In this document: positions 46,672 to 58,285 of the stretch, one piece after another
How positions within the stretch are numbered: position 1 is the first letter of the stretch
Layout: every line of letters starts with the position of its first letter
Origin: Aralia elata
Lineage: Eukaryota; Streptophyta; Magnoliopsida; Apiales; Araliaceae
Reading direction: 5' to 3'
NCBI GenBank assembly: GCA_034770075.1
Contig: CM068385.1
Coordinates: 52,212,746 to 52,276,745 of the forward strand
Length of the DNA: 64,000 nucleotides
Program-made: the position numbers and the translations under genes
The notes under the pieces: model-generated
The model's input: the letters and a program-made list of their open reading frames with translations, nothing else
Database searches by the model: none
What the model was told of the DNA's origin: nothing

Positions 46672-47504
46672 TTGTGACTTCATGCATTATGTTACTTTTG
46701 TACACTTAAACAAGCTTTAAGGGTATTTGACTTTATGCTTATCCTCATGGTTATGTATAAAAATTAAGGGGGAGAGAAATTATTTAAAAATTTGAGGGAG
46801 ATAGTATTAGTATAATTTTTTTTTAGCATTTATATATGCTGAAACTGTTAATTCTCACTTTCAATTGAAAAAATTAAGAGGGAGAGAAATTATTTAAATA
46901 TGGAACGATATTAATAATTTCAATTTAAAAAATTATTAGTATAATTTTTTTAGCATTTTATCATTTATATTAATAATTTTTTTTATCATATTATTACTTA
47001 ATTAAGTTATATTTTATGGAAGACTATACAGAAGTCTACCCGATCATGGCAATTAACCAAAAACGTTCAGTGGTGAATGGTGATGCTATTTGACGCTCTC
47101 TTAAAATTTGAAATATGGTAAGCTTAAACGTTCAGTGAATCATAATAATAATGGTAAGCTTAAAATTTGAAATATGGGTCGACTTATATTTGGCCCATAA
47201 CCATATGATTCTAACCCGCACAACTCATATTAAAAATAGATAATATGGTTTTAGTTCTTAAATGGAACCATAACCGAATTTTGTAAACCAAAATCAACCC
47301 ATAACTATATTGTGGTTAAGTTCTGCTACTACATGCTTTTTTTGAAGGTTCATTGTTCATTTAACTATTTCCTTGGGTTATCATTGGAACTTAAAAAACT
47401 CGAAGGATAATGAGCTGTAATCTAGAATTAATCCCAGTTGTTCCTGGGTCATGCGAAACCTTACTTCTCACCCCACATGCCTTATCTTTGTTACATTTCT
47501 CTAT
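46451..47504. other. Spacer with a TA/CA microsatellite
   Basis: (TA)n(CA)n at 46631-46671. Two AT-rich segments repeat AATTATTTAAA words. TCTCTA at 47498-47503 is the target copy of the copia insertion. No gene seen. Confidence 0.6.
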
Positions 47505-49502
47505 TGAAAGTAGTATGCACACAAGCCAATCATATTTGATATGATGTAGCATATACTTTGTAATCTTATTCATTTATTAATAAAGGAATTGATTTTCTTA
47601 AAAGGCATTTTATATTATCTACATGGTGCTGTTATATTAAATGTGATAAACCCATAGTTTTGAGCAATGCTTTTTAGAAATCATGATGGTGATCATGCTA
47701 ATTGAGATCTAAATTCAAGATAAACTCACAAAACTAAAATTGTTTCCTAATCGTTGGATTACTAAATTGGGGATTAGTGAATCCGGATAGATTAGTACAT
47801 ACGTTGCTTGCTCTTATGAAGAGGATGATTGATCTCATAATCATTTGTGTGGAGACACTAAAGCAAGTATGTAGGTGCTTATTGGAGAATAAGTTCACTG
47901 AACGTGACTCGCTAAGGAATACCTAATGGAGTTTTACTCGGCTGTCAATAGGAATTCCTCTAGTGATAGTAGTACAAGTGATCCTTAGACTTGAGATCAT
48001 CATAGTATCTTGTGGTATGATAAGTTATACTTATGACATGTCCCTTAAGACCTTTAGGGTAATATCAAAGGGTATGATTGGGTATAATAAGTTGTACATG
48101 GAGATAGGTGAATGATCAACAAAGAATCTACCACGTCTAGTAAAAAGATGTGAATGTCCTATGTGATTCGATAAATGATAACTCAGTAGTCCTTGGCCAA
48201 GGCAGAATGAAATTAGAAAGGAGTTTTTCCTAATTTGCATTATTTAGAGTTGTGCATTTTGGGAATCGAAATACATATAATTAAATAAAATAAGACTTGA
48301 CAGAAATTCCCATGTCTTATATTTAATTGGGACATTGTATGGTAGAAGGATTGAATTGTACGGTAACTATTTACTCAAAGGTTCTTTTATGATTAATGTT
48401 GAAAATCTATATTATCTGGAAAGTCGTTGATCGCTTAAGGGGGGCTTACCCTTATTGTAAGAATAAATATTATTTATTTAAATGAATTAAATAGTTTTAA
48501 TTTATTTATTTAAATAAGATTAGAATTGTTCTAATTGATTTATTCACAACCGGTTTAATATGGAGAACCTAAAGGGTCACACCGCAAAAGAAAAAATATT
48601 TATTTAAGAAGTAAATGGGCATAATTGTAATAAATAAGTTAAGTGTATTTAATTTAATCTATGGAGATAGAATAAATTAAATAGCTTAATATTTATTATT
48701 TAATATTTTGGAAATATTAAATATAAATTAATAAGAGGAGTCTTATTATTATTATTACTATTACTATTATTTAATTCCTAATAGGGATTTGGGGAATTAA
48801 TTAATATATACTATTATTTAAATTCCTAATAGGGATTGAGAATTAATTAATATTACTATTATTTAATTCCTAATAGGGATTGGGAATTAATTAATATAAC
48901 TATTATTTAATTCCTAATAGGGATTGAGAATTAATTAATAGAAGTACTCTCTCTCTCTCTCTCATTAATTCCTAATTGGATTAGGAATATAATTAAAGGA
49001 GTTTAATTAAAATACAAACCCTAATCCTAAATAGTTTAGGGAAGGGTTATTCCTACATCTATAAATAAGAGGGGTCTTATCATAGATTAAGGGTTACACA
49101 CTCTTGCATTAGAATTGTGGAGAGTACTTACAATTTCTATAAGAGGATAGAAAACTAGGGTTTTGCCAAACACGCCATCTTCTTGAATACTTGTTCTTCC
49201 TTGGTGGATCACCTCTAGAGGCCAAACACTTGGGTGGGCTAACGTTGATCAAAGGAAGGAATTTAATCGGTGTTAATTCAAGGAGAACGCAAAGGAATTG
49301 GAGGTGAACTTGTACCATGAGGAAGCTAGAATTCTACAAGGGTATAATTCTTATTCTCCATCTCTTTCGTTTAATTAATAATTGTGCATAAAGAAAGATC
49401 ATGGTGATGGTTTGTATAAAATTTTAAACTCTGATTTTATTCGCGCTTCCGCTTTATTTATGTAATTTGATTGCATGTTCGCGTTAACATACAAACCTAA
49501 CA
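47505..49502 (+). repeat. 5' LTR of the copia element
   Basis: 1998 bp, TGAAAGTAGTATG to ACCTAACA. Relative to the 3' LTR it has many single-base insertions (for example GGGGGG for GGGGG near 48440, GTTAACAT for GTTACAT near 49488). Includes TATA CTATAAATAAG near 49060. Confidence 0.9.
48765..48935 (+). repeat. 44-bp tandem repeats in the copia LTR
   Basis: Four copies containing TTAATTCCTAATAGGGATTG plus GGAATTAATTAATA, followed by (CT)n. The same array is in the 3' LTR (56385-56570). LTRs at 25900 and 60320 have a single copy. Confidence 0.85.
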
Positions 49503-49503
49503 G

Positions 49504-49517
49504 TGGTATCAAGAGCC
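49504..49517 (+). promoter_or_regulatory. Primer binding site, tRNA-iMet
   Basis: TGGTATCAAGAGCC one base after the LTR; the right-hand copia element has the same site at 61012. Confidence 0.85.
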
Positions 49518-49669
49518 AATCTTTATGCGAATTATTAATTGGTTTTGATTCTATTCTATATATGGGTATGTATTTAGAATAATTTATTTGGGCAATAATT
49601 AATTGTGTAAAAATTATTATTTTATGAAAAACGAAATCACTTGATTTAATTAAATGGGTGATTAGTAAT

Positions 49670-49671
49670 GG

Positions 49672-49721
<50 letters not shown>

Positions 49722-49860
49722 GTAACGGATTTTATATATATATATATATATATAACATATGTAACGGATATATATATATATATATATAACATATGTAACG
49801 GATTTATATATATATAATATATACCGTGGTTATATATATATATATATAATATCCTTAATA
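49670..49860 (+). repeat. (AT)n array punctuated by GTAACGGAT
   Basis: Long TA runs separated by AGTAACGGATTT or ATGTAACGGAT, five or so units. It sits where the other two copia copies carry GC-rich 18- to 21-bp repeats. Confidence 0.85.
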
Positions 49861-50673
49861 ATTTTATAATTAAAATAAAGAGTTTATTTTAATCTTGAAA
49901 TTGAATTTCATGCAACTTAAAATTGCCCATTAAATGATACTCATATATATATATAGAATGATTTTATTTTTCATGAGATGAATGTTATTTATTGATACAT
50001 ATAGAGATATGTATGATAATAAATAGGGATTGTTTATGGACTATTGACCAATGTGTGATTGGAATTATTTTAGAGGATGCTTGAATGTATGGGTTTTTTA
50101 TAAATGGGGTCTGCGTACCTCGTCTTCTCTAATTTTTTGTTAATGTAAATTCTATCTTCCTCCTATGTACTTCCCCTTGACTGCTGATCAAGGTTTCTAT
50201 TTGTTGTAAATAGTTTATGTAATAGGACTAGTTAGAATTAATTTTTGAAGAATTGGAGACAAAGGAGCAAGGAGCGCTTGAAGACCCGTTTGTATTGGAG
50301 CCCGGGTTTAAATGTAATAGTTATATTTAAATTTAATTCTTGCACCCTAGGTTTGACCTTTTGGTTCACTTGGTGGCTCTAGTGAACCAAACTAGAATAA
50401 AAGTCCATAATCAATCCGGGTAGAATATAGTATTCTATATGTGCATGTTAACTATATATATATTATATATTATCCAACATGCTTCGCATGTAAAATAATA
50501 TGACGCGTATTTTATATATATATGTGCATGCGCGCTAAAACAAGATGAGATTAATAATAACAAACCCCCTCAAAGTAATATATTAAGTCCTAAGCGTTCA
50601 AAGATATTTGGGAATATCGAACGTCGCCTTCTAGCATGGTAAAACAATAGAGTATTAAATATTTAATATGAGT

Positions 50674-50972
50674 TTGTTGTGTCACCACAAGGCAAGTATT
50701 AAATATTTAAGATGTTGCTTTATCACATTTGATGCTTATAAATAGACTGAACGATGCTGTTTTTGTTGTGTCACCACAAGGACAGTGTTTTTCTTTCGAA
50801 TATATGGAAGTGCTAGGTTGGACTTAACTTGGATAATTTTGATTCGGATGTGTCCACCACTTGATCAAAATAATCTAAGAGGCAAAATACAAGGAGTTAC
50901 ATAGTGATGTAATTTGGACAATAGTTTGTCTACCTATTTATTTTATATATCGCTTGTTGTGTCACCACAAGG
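50674..50972 (+). repeat. Four-copy leader motif, GTGTCACCAC version
   Basis: TTGTTGTGTCACCACAAGG at 50674-50692, 50763-50781 and 50954-50972, and the variant CGGATGTGTCCACCACTTG at 50845-50863. Spacing 89, about 85 and about 106 bp, as in the other copies. CTTGT-T-GTG-T-CAC-C-ACAAG can form a stem. Confidence 0.9.
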
Positions 50973-51169
50973 CTATATACATTTGAAATGGATTCTTAAT
51001 CTCACTAGCAAATATTTAATTAGAATTGCCGAACTATATAATGAGGGTAATATAGTTTGATGAAAATAGTGGGAGATACCAATTTAAAATAAAGACCTAA
51101 TTTATTTTGGTAATTAATTAAATGAATGTATGCTAAAATGTTGTTCTATTTCACATGCAGAATTTAAAA

Positions 51170-51800
51170 ATGTCCAACTCACTATCAACTGCGTAGCATA
51201 CTTGATGCTAACAAACTGACCCGGACCGAATTACACGGACTGGTTAAGGAATCTGAGAATTGTTCTCACTGCTGAAAAGATTTCTTATGTCCTAAATTCG
51301 CCAGTCCCTGCAAGTGTTGCAGAAACAGCCTCTGAGGAAGAGATTGCTACTTTTCAGAAAGTGGCAAGATGATGCAATCTTGGCTCAATGCATCATGCTC
51401 GCATCCATGAGTAACGAGCTTCAGCGTCAGCATGAAACTATGGATGCTCCTACTATATTGCTCGCATCTCAAAGAGTTGTATGGTGAGCAAAGTAGGACT
51501 GCTAGATATCAGATATCTAAGGAGCTCTTCCGATCTCGTATGACTGAGGGCACTGCTGTTGAGACTCATGTCCTTAAGATGATCAATCCTGATTGAACAA
51601 CTTGGACAGCTTGGGTTCGTGATGGATGGGGAGTTAAGCCAAGATTTGATCTTGCAGTCACTCCCGGACACCTTCTCACAATTTTGTTGTGAAATTTTCA
51701 CATGAATAAGTTGGATGTCAGCTTACCTGAGCTACTTAACATGTTGAAAACTACTTGAAGGTCCACTTCTCATCCAACAAGAATCAAGTCTTACTAGTGG
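51170..51800 (+). pseudogene. gag: Copia gag, frameshifted
   Basis: ATG at 51170 (MSNSLST). The family sequence LDANKLTG, YTDWLRNLRIVLTA, ASEEEIATF, QCIMLASMSNELQ, ETHVLKMIN and LLNMLK can be followed through three frames. Each change of frame is at a single inserted base relative to the copies at 6216-6908 and 62744-63600, for example before TGGCAAGATGATGC (51362), in ATCAATCCTGATTG (51585) and in CAATTTTGTTGTG (51680). Amino-acid similarity is high on both sides of each break, which fits recent or artefactual insertions. As written it cannot make full-length gag. Confidence 0.8.
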
Positions 51801-52256
51801 ATGATTCTTCCAAGAAAAGGAAGAGGCCCAAGGTATCCTTCTCAAAAGAAGAAAAACAAGAAGGCTAAGGGCAAGGCGAAAATCAAGGATAAAAAGAAAC
51901 CTGATCCAGATAGCAAAGGAATTTGCTACCATTGCAATAAGCCGGGACACTGGAAGAGGAACTGCAAGGAGTATCTTGCGGATCAAAAGCAGAAGAAGCT
52001 TGGAGAAGCTTCGAATTCCGATCTAGGTTTGTTCATGATTGAAATTAATTTTTCTGAAAGTCAAAATTCTACTTGGGTATTGGATACCGGCTGTAGTTCT
52101 CACATATGTAATAATATGCAGGGACTAAGCAGAAGTAGAAAGCTGAACAAAGATGAAGTCGTCCTACGAGTGGGGAATGGAGCAAAGGTTGCTGCATTAG
52201 CTGTAGGGACTTATTGTTTAGCACTGCCTTCGGGAAAGTTCATTAGTTTTAAATAA
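51801..52256 (+). pseudogene. Copia nucleocapsid zinc knuckle and start of protease
   Basis: One open frame, part of the gag-pol polyprotein. A Lys-rich stretch, then the CCHC knuckle C-YH-C-NKPG-H-WKRN-C at about 51924-51965 (binds element RNA). Protease follows with WVLDTGCSSHIC at 52074-52109; DTG is the copia aspartic protease active site. The frame ends at 52254 (GKFISFK then TAA), while the family continues (copy at 63800: NLINFYYV), so the protease C-terminus is shifted out of frame. There is no independent start codon in intact relatives; this stretch is read from the gag start. Confidence 0.8.
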
Positions 52257-52479
52257 TTGTTATTATGTTCCGACACACTCATTAGAAACATTATTTCAAT
52301 TTCTGTATTGGATATGGATGGTTTTGAATATTATAATAAAGAACAACAGTTGTTCTATTTATAATAAAAATGTTTTATATGGTGTTGGGAACTTACTAAA
52401 TGGACTTTACAATACTTGACTTGCATGAAAATATACTTCAACATTGAACAAACTAAGAAAAGAAAAAGAGATGATGTTA

Positions 52480-53501
52480 ATTATACCTTTATGTGGCACT
52501 GTAGACTCGGTCATATCAATGAAACAAGATTATCCAAGTTGCATAAAGATGGACTTTTAGAGCTATCTGATTACGAAATCATATCCAACTTGTGAATCTT
52601 GTCTCATGGGTAAAATGACTAAATCTCCTTTTACTGGAAAAGGAGAAAGAGTTACAGAGTTGTTAGCGTTGGTACACACAGACGTATGTGGACCTATGAC
52701 AACGAATGCACGAGGAGGGGTATTCTTATTTTATTACTTTCACTGATGATCATTCTAGATTTGGATATGTGTATTTAATGAAATACAAATCTGAATCGTT
52801 TGAAAAGTTCAAAGAATTCAGAAGTGAAGTAGAGAAACAAACTGGTAAGAGTATTAAGATTCTTCGATCGGATCGAGGAGGGGAAATACTTAACCAATGA
52901 GTTTCTCAATTGTCTCAAAGAAAATGGTATAATCTCACAATGGACTCCACCAGGGACGCCACAGTTGAATGGTGTATCTGAAAGGAGAAATCGAACATTG
53001 TTGGACATGGTTCGTTCCATGATGAGTTTTACCGACCTTCCAGTATCCTTCTGGGGTTATGCCCTAGAATCGGCTGCATACCTACTTAACAAGGTATCTA
53101 CCAAATCCGTCCCAAAGACTCCATATGAGATATGGACAGGGAGGAAACCAAATCTTAAGCATGTTAAGACTTGGGGTTGTCCAGCTTATGTCAAAAGGTT
53201 TGAGCATGATAAGCTGAAGACTAGATCCGACAAATGTAGATTAGTGGGATACCCTAAAGAAACATCAGGGTATTATTTCTATCATCCTACTGATCAAAAG
53301 GTGTTTGTTGCGAAACACGCTGCCTTCTTGGAAAAAGAGTTTATCCTTGAAGGGGTCAGTGGGAGTAAGATATATCTTGAAGAAGTTCAAGAACCACAAA
53401 ATACTACGGATCAAAGTCAGGTACCTGACCAAGTAGAAGAACCTACTGTACCACTACCTATTCGTAAATCTGGAAGAGTACCGAAGATACCTGAGAGGTA
53501 A
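52480..53501 (+). pseudogene. Copia GAG-pre-integrase and integrase
   Basis: Integrase joins element DNA to the chromosome. LWHCRLGHI..TRLSKLHKDG (52493-52555) is the HHCC-type GAG-pre-integrase finger, with CESCLMGKMTKSPFTGKGER after a shift. The core has HTDVCGPM (first Asp, about 52680), RSDRGGE (second Asp, about 52868) and NGVSERRNRTLLD (catalytic Glu, about 52977), so the DDE set is present. Frame breaks are at 52708 and 52890 (one-base insertions). From 52965 the frame runs to 53501 through KTPYEIWTG, CPAYVKR, YPKETSGYYFY and VAKHAAFLEKEF, then one inserted base at PERYGF ends it. Confidence 0.85.
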
Positions 53502-53556
53502 TGGATTCATCATAGAGGATGATGATGAGGTACGCATCATAGATGATGATGATTCA

Positions 53557-54321
53557 TTGACTTACGAAGAGGCTATGAGTAGTGAAGACTCAGAGAAATG
53601 GCTAGAAGCCATGAAATCCGAGATGGACTCCATGTACGAAAACCAAGTATGGACTTTGGTTTCACCACCTGAGGGCATTAAGCCTATTGGGTGTAAATGG
53701 GTCTTTAAGAGAAAGACTGGAGCGGACGGCAAGGTAGAGACCTATAAGGCCCGACTGGTTGCAAAAGGTTTCAAACAAAGACAAGGAGTTGACTATGATG
53801 AAACCTTCTCACCAGTAGCAATGCTCAAGTCCATTCGGATTTTGCTTGCGATTGCAGCTTATTATGACTACGAGATCTGGCAAATGGACGTGAAAACGGC
53901 CTTCCTCAATGGAGAGCTTGAGGAGAATGTTTATATGATACAGCCATAGGGTTTTGTTTCAACGGTTGGAACAAACCAAGTCTGTAAGCTACAACGATCT
54001 ATTTATGGATTGAAGCAAGCTTCTCGAAGATGGAACATCCGTTTTGATGAGATAATCAAAAGGTTTGATTTTATCAAAAATGAGGATGAACCTTGTGTGT
54101 ACAAGAAGGTTAGTGGGAGCGTTGTTTCATTCCTTGTATTATATGTTGATGACATATTACTGATAGGGAATGATGTTCCTATGCTACAGTCGATCAAAAT
54201 TTGGTTATCTAAACACTTCTCCATGAAGGACTTGGGTGAAGCATCCTATATTTTGGGGATAAAGATCTATAGAGATAGATCTAAAAGGATGCTGGGCTTG
54301 ACCCAAGGAAAGTTACATTGA
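53557..54321 (+). pseudogene. Copia reverse transcriptase
   Basis: Makes element cDNA. One frame with a single TAG at 53947-53949 (IQP-stop-GF, where the family has E). NQVWTLVSPPEGIKPIGCKW, KWVFKRK, YKARLVAKGFKQRQGVDYDE, TFSPVA and QMDVKTAFLNGELEE carry the first catalytic Asp. After the stop come LQRSIYGLKQASRRWN and YVDDILLIGN (about 54139-54168) with both remaining catalytic Asp residues. ASYILGIKI and LTQ follow; the frame ends at 54319. Apart from the stop the enzyme motifs are intact. Confidence 0.9.
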
Positions 54322-55140
54322 CTACTCGATGCTAAAGAAGTTTAGCATGGAAGATTCCAAAAAGAGGTTCTCATGCCGATGAGCCATGGAATACATTCTC
54401 TCCAAGAAACAGGCCCCAAAAGACACCTGAGGAGAGAGACCGGATGAGTAAGATTCCTTATGCTTCCGCAATAGGATCTATCATGTACGGTATGATATGG
54501 TACTAGACCAGATGTCGCTCATTGCACTTAGTGTAACAAGCAGATAATCAGTCGAATCCAGGAGAAGAGCACTGGAAGGCAGTGGAAAAACATCCTAAAG
54601 TACTTGAGAAGAACTAAGGATGTATTTCTTGTCTACGGTGGGTCTGAATTGAAACTAGAGGGCTATACAGACTCAAGTTTTCAAACGGACCAAGATGACT
54701 GTAAATCCGTTTCAGGGTACGTGTTTACCTTAAACGGTGGCGCAGTGAGTTGGAAAAGTTCCAAGCAGCAAACAGTTGCTGATTCGGTGACAGAGGCAGA
54801 GTACATAGCTGCAAGTGAAGCTGCAAAGGAAGCTGTTTGGATGAAGAAGTTCATAACTGAACTTGGAGTGGTTCCTAGCATTAGAGGAGCAGTACCTTTA
54901 TTCTGTGATAACAATGGAGCCGTTGCGCAGGCTAAGGAACCTAGGTCTCTTCAGAAATCCAAACATGTGTTGCGGCGGTTTCATTTGATTAGAGAGATCA
55001 TTGAAAGAGGAGATGTCACCCTGGAGCGTGTGGACTCTCAAGACAACATTGCAGATCCATTTACTAAAGCTTTAACACAACAGCAGTTTGATCGTCACTT
55101 AGAGAAGATGGGTATTAGATACCATGGCGATTGGCTTTAG
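54322..55140 (+). pseudogene. Copia connection region and RNase H
   Basis: RNase H removes the RNA template. 54322-54603 shows MSKIPYASAIGSIMY and PDVAHAL-like sequence broken by shifts. From 54604 the frame is open to the end of pol at 55140: GYTDSSFQTDQDDCKSVSGY, SWKSSKQQTVADSVTEAEYI, LFCDNNGAV, HVLRRFHLIRE and ADPFTKAL. The catalytic acids in YTDS, EAEY and CDN are present. It ends 14 bp before the 3' LTR, as usual for copia. Confidence 0.9.
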
Positions 55141-55143
55141 TGC

Positions 55144-55154
55144 AAGTGGGAGAT
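55144..55154 (+). promoter_or_regulatory. Polypurine tract of the copia element
   Basis: AAGTGGGAGAT directly before the 3' LTR TG. Confidence 0.85.
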
Positions 55155-57126
55155 TGAAAGTAGTATGCACACAAGCCAATCATATTTGATATGATGTAGC
55201 ATATACTTTGTAATCTTATTCATTTATTAATAAAGGAATTGATTTTCTTAAAAGGCATTTTATATTATCTACATGGTGCTGTTATATTAAATGTGATAAA
55301 CCCATAGTTTTGAGCAAATGCTTTTAGAATCATGATGGTGATCATCATGCTAAATGAGATCTAAATTTCAAGATAACCTCACAAAACTAAAATTGTTCCT
55401 AATCGTTGGATTACTAAATTGGGGATTAGTGAATCCGGATAGATTAGTACATACGTTGCTTGCTCTTATGAAGAGGATGATTGATCTCATAATCATTTGT
55501 GTGGAGACACTAAAGCAAGTATGTAGGTGCTTATTGGAGAATAAGTTCACTGAACGTGACTCGCTAAGGAATACCTAATGGAGTTTTACTCGGCTGTCAA
55601 TAGGAATTCCTCTAGTGATAGTAGTACAAGTGATCCTTAGACTTGAGATCATCATAGTATCTTGTGTATGATAAGTTATACTTTGACATGTCCCTTAAGA
55701 CCTTTAGGGTATATCAAAGGGTATGATTGGGTATAATAAGTTGTACATGGAGATAGGTGAATGATCAACAAAGAATCTACCACGTCTAGTAAAAGATGTG
55801 AATGTCCTATGTGATTCGATAAATGATAACTCAGTAGTCCTTGGCCAAGGCAGAATGAAATTAGAAAGGAGTTTCTAATTTGCATTATTTAGAGTTGTGC
55901 ATTTGGGAATCGAAATACATATAATTAAATAAAATAAGACTTGACAGAAATTCCATGTCTTATATTTAATTGGGACATTGTATGGTAGAAGGATTGAATT
56001 GTACGGTAACTATTTACTCAAAGGTTCTTTTATGATTAATGTTGAAATCTATATTATCTGGAAAGTCGTTGATCGCTAAGGGGGCTTACCCTTATTGTAG
56101 AATAAATATTATTTATTTAAATGAATTAAATAGTTTAATTTATTTATTTAAATAAGATTAGAATTGTTCTAATTGATTTATTCACAACCGGTTTAATATG
56201 GAGAACCTAAAGGGTCACACCGCAAAAGAAAAAATATTTATTTAAGAAGTAAATGGCATAATTGTAATAATAAGTTAAGTGTATTTAATTTAATCTATGG
56301 AGATAGAATAAATTAAATAGCTTAATATTTATTATTTAATATTTTGGAAATATTAAATATAAATTAATAAGAGGAGTCTTATTATTATTATTACTATTAC
56401 TATTATTTAATTCCTAATAGGGATTGGGAATTAATTAATATTACTATTATTTAATTCCTAATAGGGATTGGGAATTAATTAATATTACTATTATTTAATT
56501 CCTAATAGGGATTGGGAATTAATTAATATTACTATTATTTAATTCCTAATAGGGATTGAGAATTAATTAATAGAAGTACTCTCTCTCTCTCTCTCATTAA
56601 TTCCTAATTGGATTAAGAATATAATTAAAGGAGTTTAATTATAATACAAACCCTAATCCTAAATAGTTTAGGGAAGGGTTATTCCTACATCTATAAATAA
56701 GAGGGGTCTTATCATAGATTAGGGTTACACACTCTTGCATTAGAATTGTGGAGAGTACTTACAATTTCTATAGAGATAGAAAACTAGGGTTTTGCCAAAC
56801 ACCCATCTTCTTGAATACTTGTTCTTCCTTGGTGGATCACCTCTAGAGGCCAAACACTTGGGTGGCTAACGTTGATCAAAAGGAAGGAATTTAATCGGTG
56901 CAATTCAAGGAGAACGCAAAGGAATTGGAGGTGAACTTGTACCTGAGGAAGCTAGAATTCTACAAGGGTATAATTCTTATTCTCCATCTCTTTCGTTTAA
57001 TTAATAATTGTGCATAAAGAAAGATCATGGTGATGGTTTGTATAAAAATTTAAAATCTGATTTTATCGCGCTTCCGCTTTATTTATGTAATTTGATTGCA
57101 TGTTCGCGTTACATACAAACCTAACA
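55155..57126 (+). repeat. 3' LTR of the copia element
   Basis: 1972 bp. The cleaner of the two LTRs: homopolymers agree with the other family copies at 39603 and 8420/25192. Short ORFs inside are not genes. Confidence 0.9.
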
Positions 57127-57153
57127 TCTCTACCTTCTATGGTTCCTTCACAG

Positions 57154-57864
57154 GACTAGGATATGGATCTGTAATCCCGGATGCTCCCAGGGCAGAAACT
57201 CATTTCTTGACAAAGTTGTTGGCGGAAAAGATTGGTAAATATGTGGGACAATATTTAGAGGACATGGAGAAGGTAATGATGCAACTCTGACAGAAGTTTT
57301 GTTGTCACAACTAAGTTTAACTTAATTGTTCTTTACTGCATTTCATATTATATGACATAGATTAAACTAAAGCAAGGACTTAAAATCGGAATGAGTATCT
57401 CAAGTGAAGGAAATGCATATCTGCAAGCAAGTCTTTATATTGTAAATATATTGACTTTTGGAACTTGACTTCACATTTCTGTTTGTTAAATATTCCACTT
57501 TTAAATGTAGAATACCAAATTTTGGAAGCTGTACAAGGAAGATGAAGCTTCCTGCTCTATTGTTATAAGAACTTCAGTTTGGCTGGTTTATTTAATAGCT
57601 TGCTTGTTAGAACCTTTCATGCCATCATTTACTATTGAGGTATGCATTGCATAATTTTACAAGCACAAGCCGTTTAAATTGATCTTTCACTGATTTTCTT
57701 CTGTTGTTATGCCAATCAAGGTACTAAAGCAACTCAACTTGCCTCCTGAGAATATACTATCGCTTTCTGATGAGAACGAAGATTTAGGCAGGGCAATTAA
57801 ACCCTGGGATCTCTTACCTGCTGGTCATATAATTGGGACACCCGCTCCTTTATTCAAAGAATTG
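57154..57864 (+). pseudogene. Methionyl-tRNA synthetase fragment, four exons
   Basis: MetRS charges tRNA-Met in the cytosol. Four exons with plant introns: 57154-57272 (LGYGSVIPDAPRAETHFLTK), 57361 to about 57441 (IKLKQGLKIGMSISSEGNAY), 57511-57639 (KFWKLYKED, LLEPFMPSF) and 57721-57864 (PWDLLPAGHIIGT, PLFKEL). They cover the anticodon-binding region near the end of the catalytic core; all are free of stops and in the order of plant MetRS. The HIGH and KMSKS segments upstream and the next exon downstream are absent. The exon 2/3 junction is odd: an in-phase donor exists only at 57442, adding four extra residues. Upstream intron sequence resumes at 57127 after the copia element. Likely a partial duplicate copied at the DNA level. 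Confidence 0.8.
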
Positions 57865-57912
57865 GTATTTTTTTGATATCATCTCTACCATCACACACAC
57901 TGTCGTACATAG

Positions 57913-58285
57913 TGATGCCTTACACGGAGTTTCTTTAAATCCAATTATTGGAGTTGAGAAGACTACATATGCTGAGAAATATTTACTTTTTAAGAAGTTT
58001 AGCGAGTTTGGACTACGTCGTCTTGGTCTCCATGGTTTGAAGGAAATTGATTTGGCTAGACAATGGAATGAATGTGAACCATTTCCTGTAAGTTTATCCT
58101 AAACTTTTAATCTATTTTACAGTCTGTATATGTAATTATTTAACATGATTTATTAATTAGAAATGTTTGTCATCAACAATGTTAAATCTACATGATGTCA
58201 TTGACTTCTTATACAATCGTTTTTCTTGCGTCTTGATATCTGCAGGGGTGGTTCTTTATTTTTATTTTGTTCAAATTTTGGGAAG
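57913..58285 (+). pseudogene. Two exons of an unidentified gene
   Basis: 57913-58087 follows a CATAG acceptor and ends at a GTAAGT donor; it reads DALHGVSLNPIIGVEKTTYA then KFSEFGLRRLGLHGLKEIDL and NECEPFP without stops. 58246-58285, after CTGCAG and before GTAAAT, continues in phase with GWFFIFILFKFWE, a hydrophobic, membrane-like segment. The phase does not fit the preceding MetRS exon, so this is probably a different gene fragment. I do not recognise the protein. Confidence 0.45.

Larger units (their letters stand above)
49518..51169 (+). other. Copia leader
   Basis: Untranslated. Holds an (AT)n plus GTAACGGAT array and the four-copy motif listed separately. Confidence 0.7.
47505..57126 (+). 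mobile_element. Full-length Ty1/copia element (9.6 kb), Angela/BARE-like
   Basis: 5' LTR 47505-49502, primer site 49504-49517, leader, gag, NC, PR, IN, RT, RNase H in copia order, purine tract AAGTGGGAGAT, 3' LTR 55155-57126. TCTCTA lies at 47498-47503 and 57127-57132; one extra T separates the left copy from the LTR TG. Removing the element restores an intron acceptor of a methionyl-tRNA synthetase fragment. The lineage is inferred from LTR size (about 2 kb), LTR start and integrase motifs. Frames are broken mostly by one-base insertions. Confidence 0.9.
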
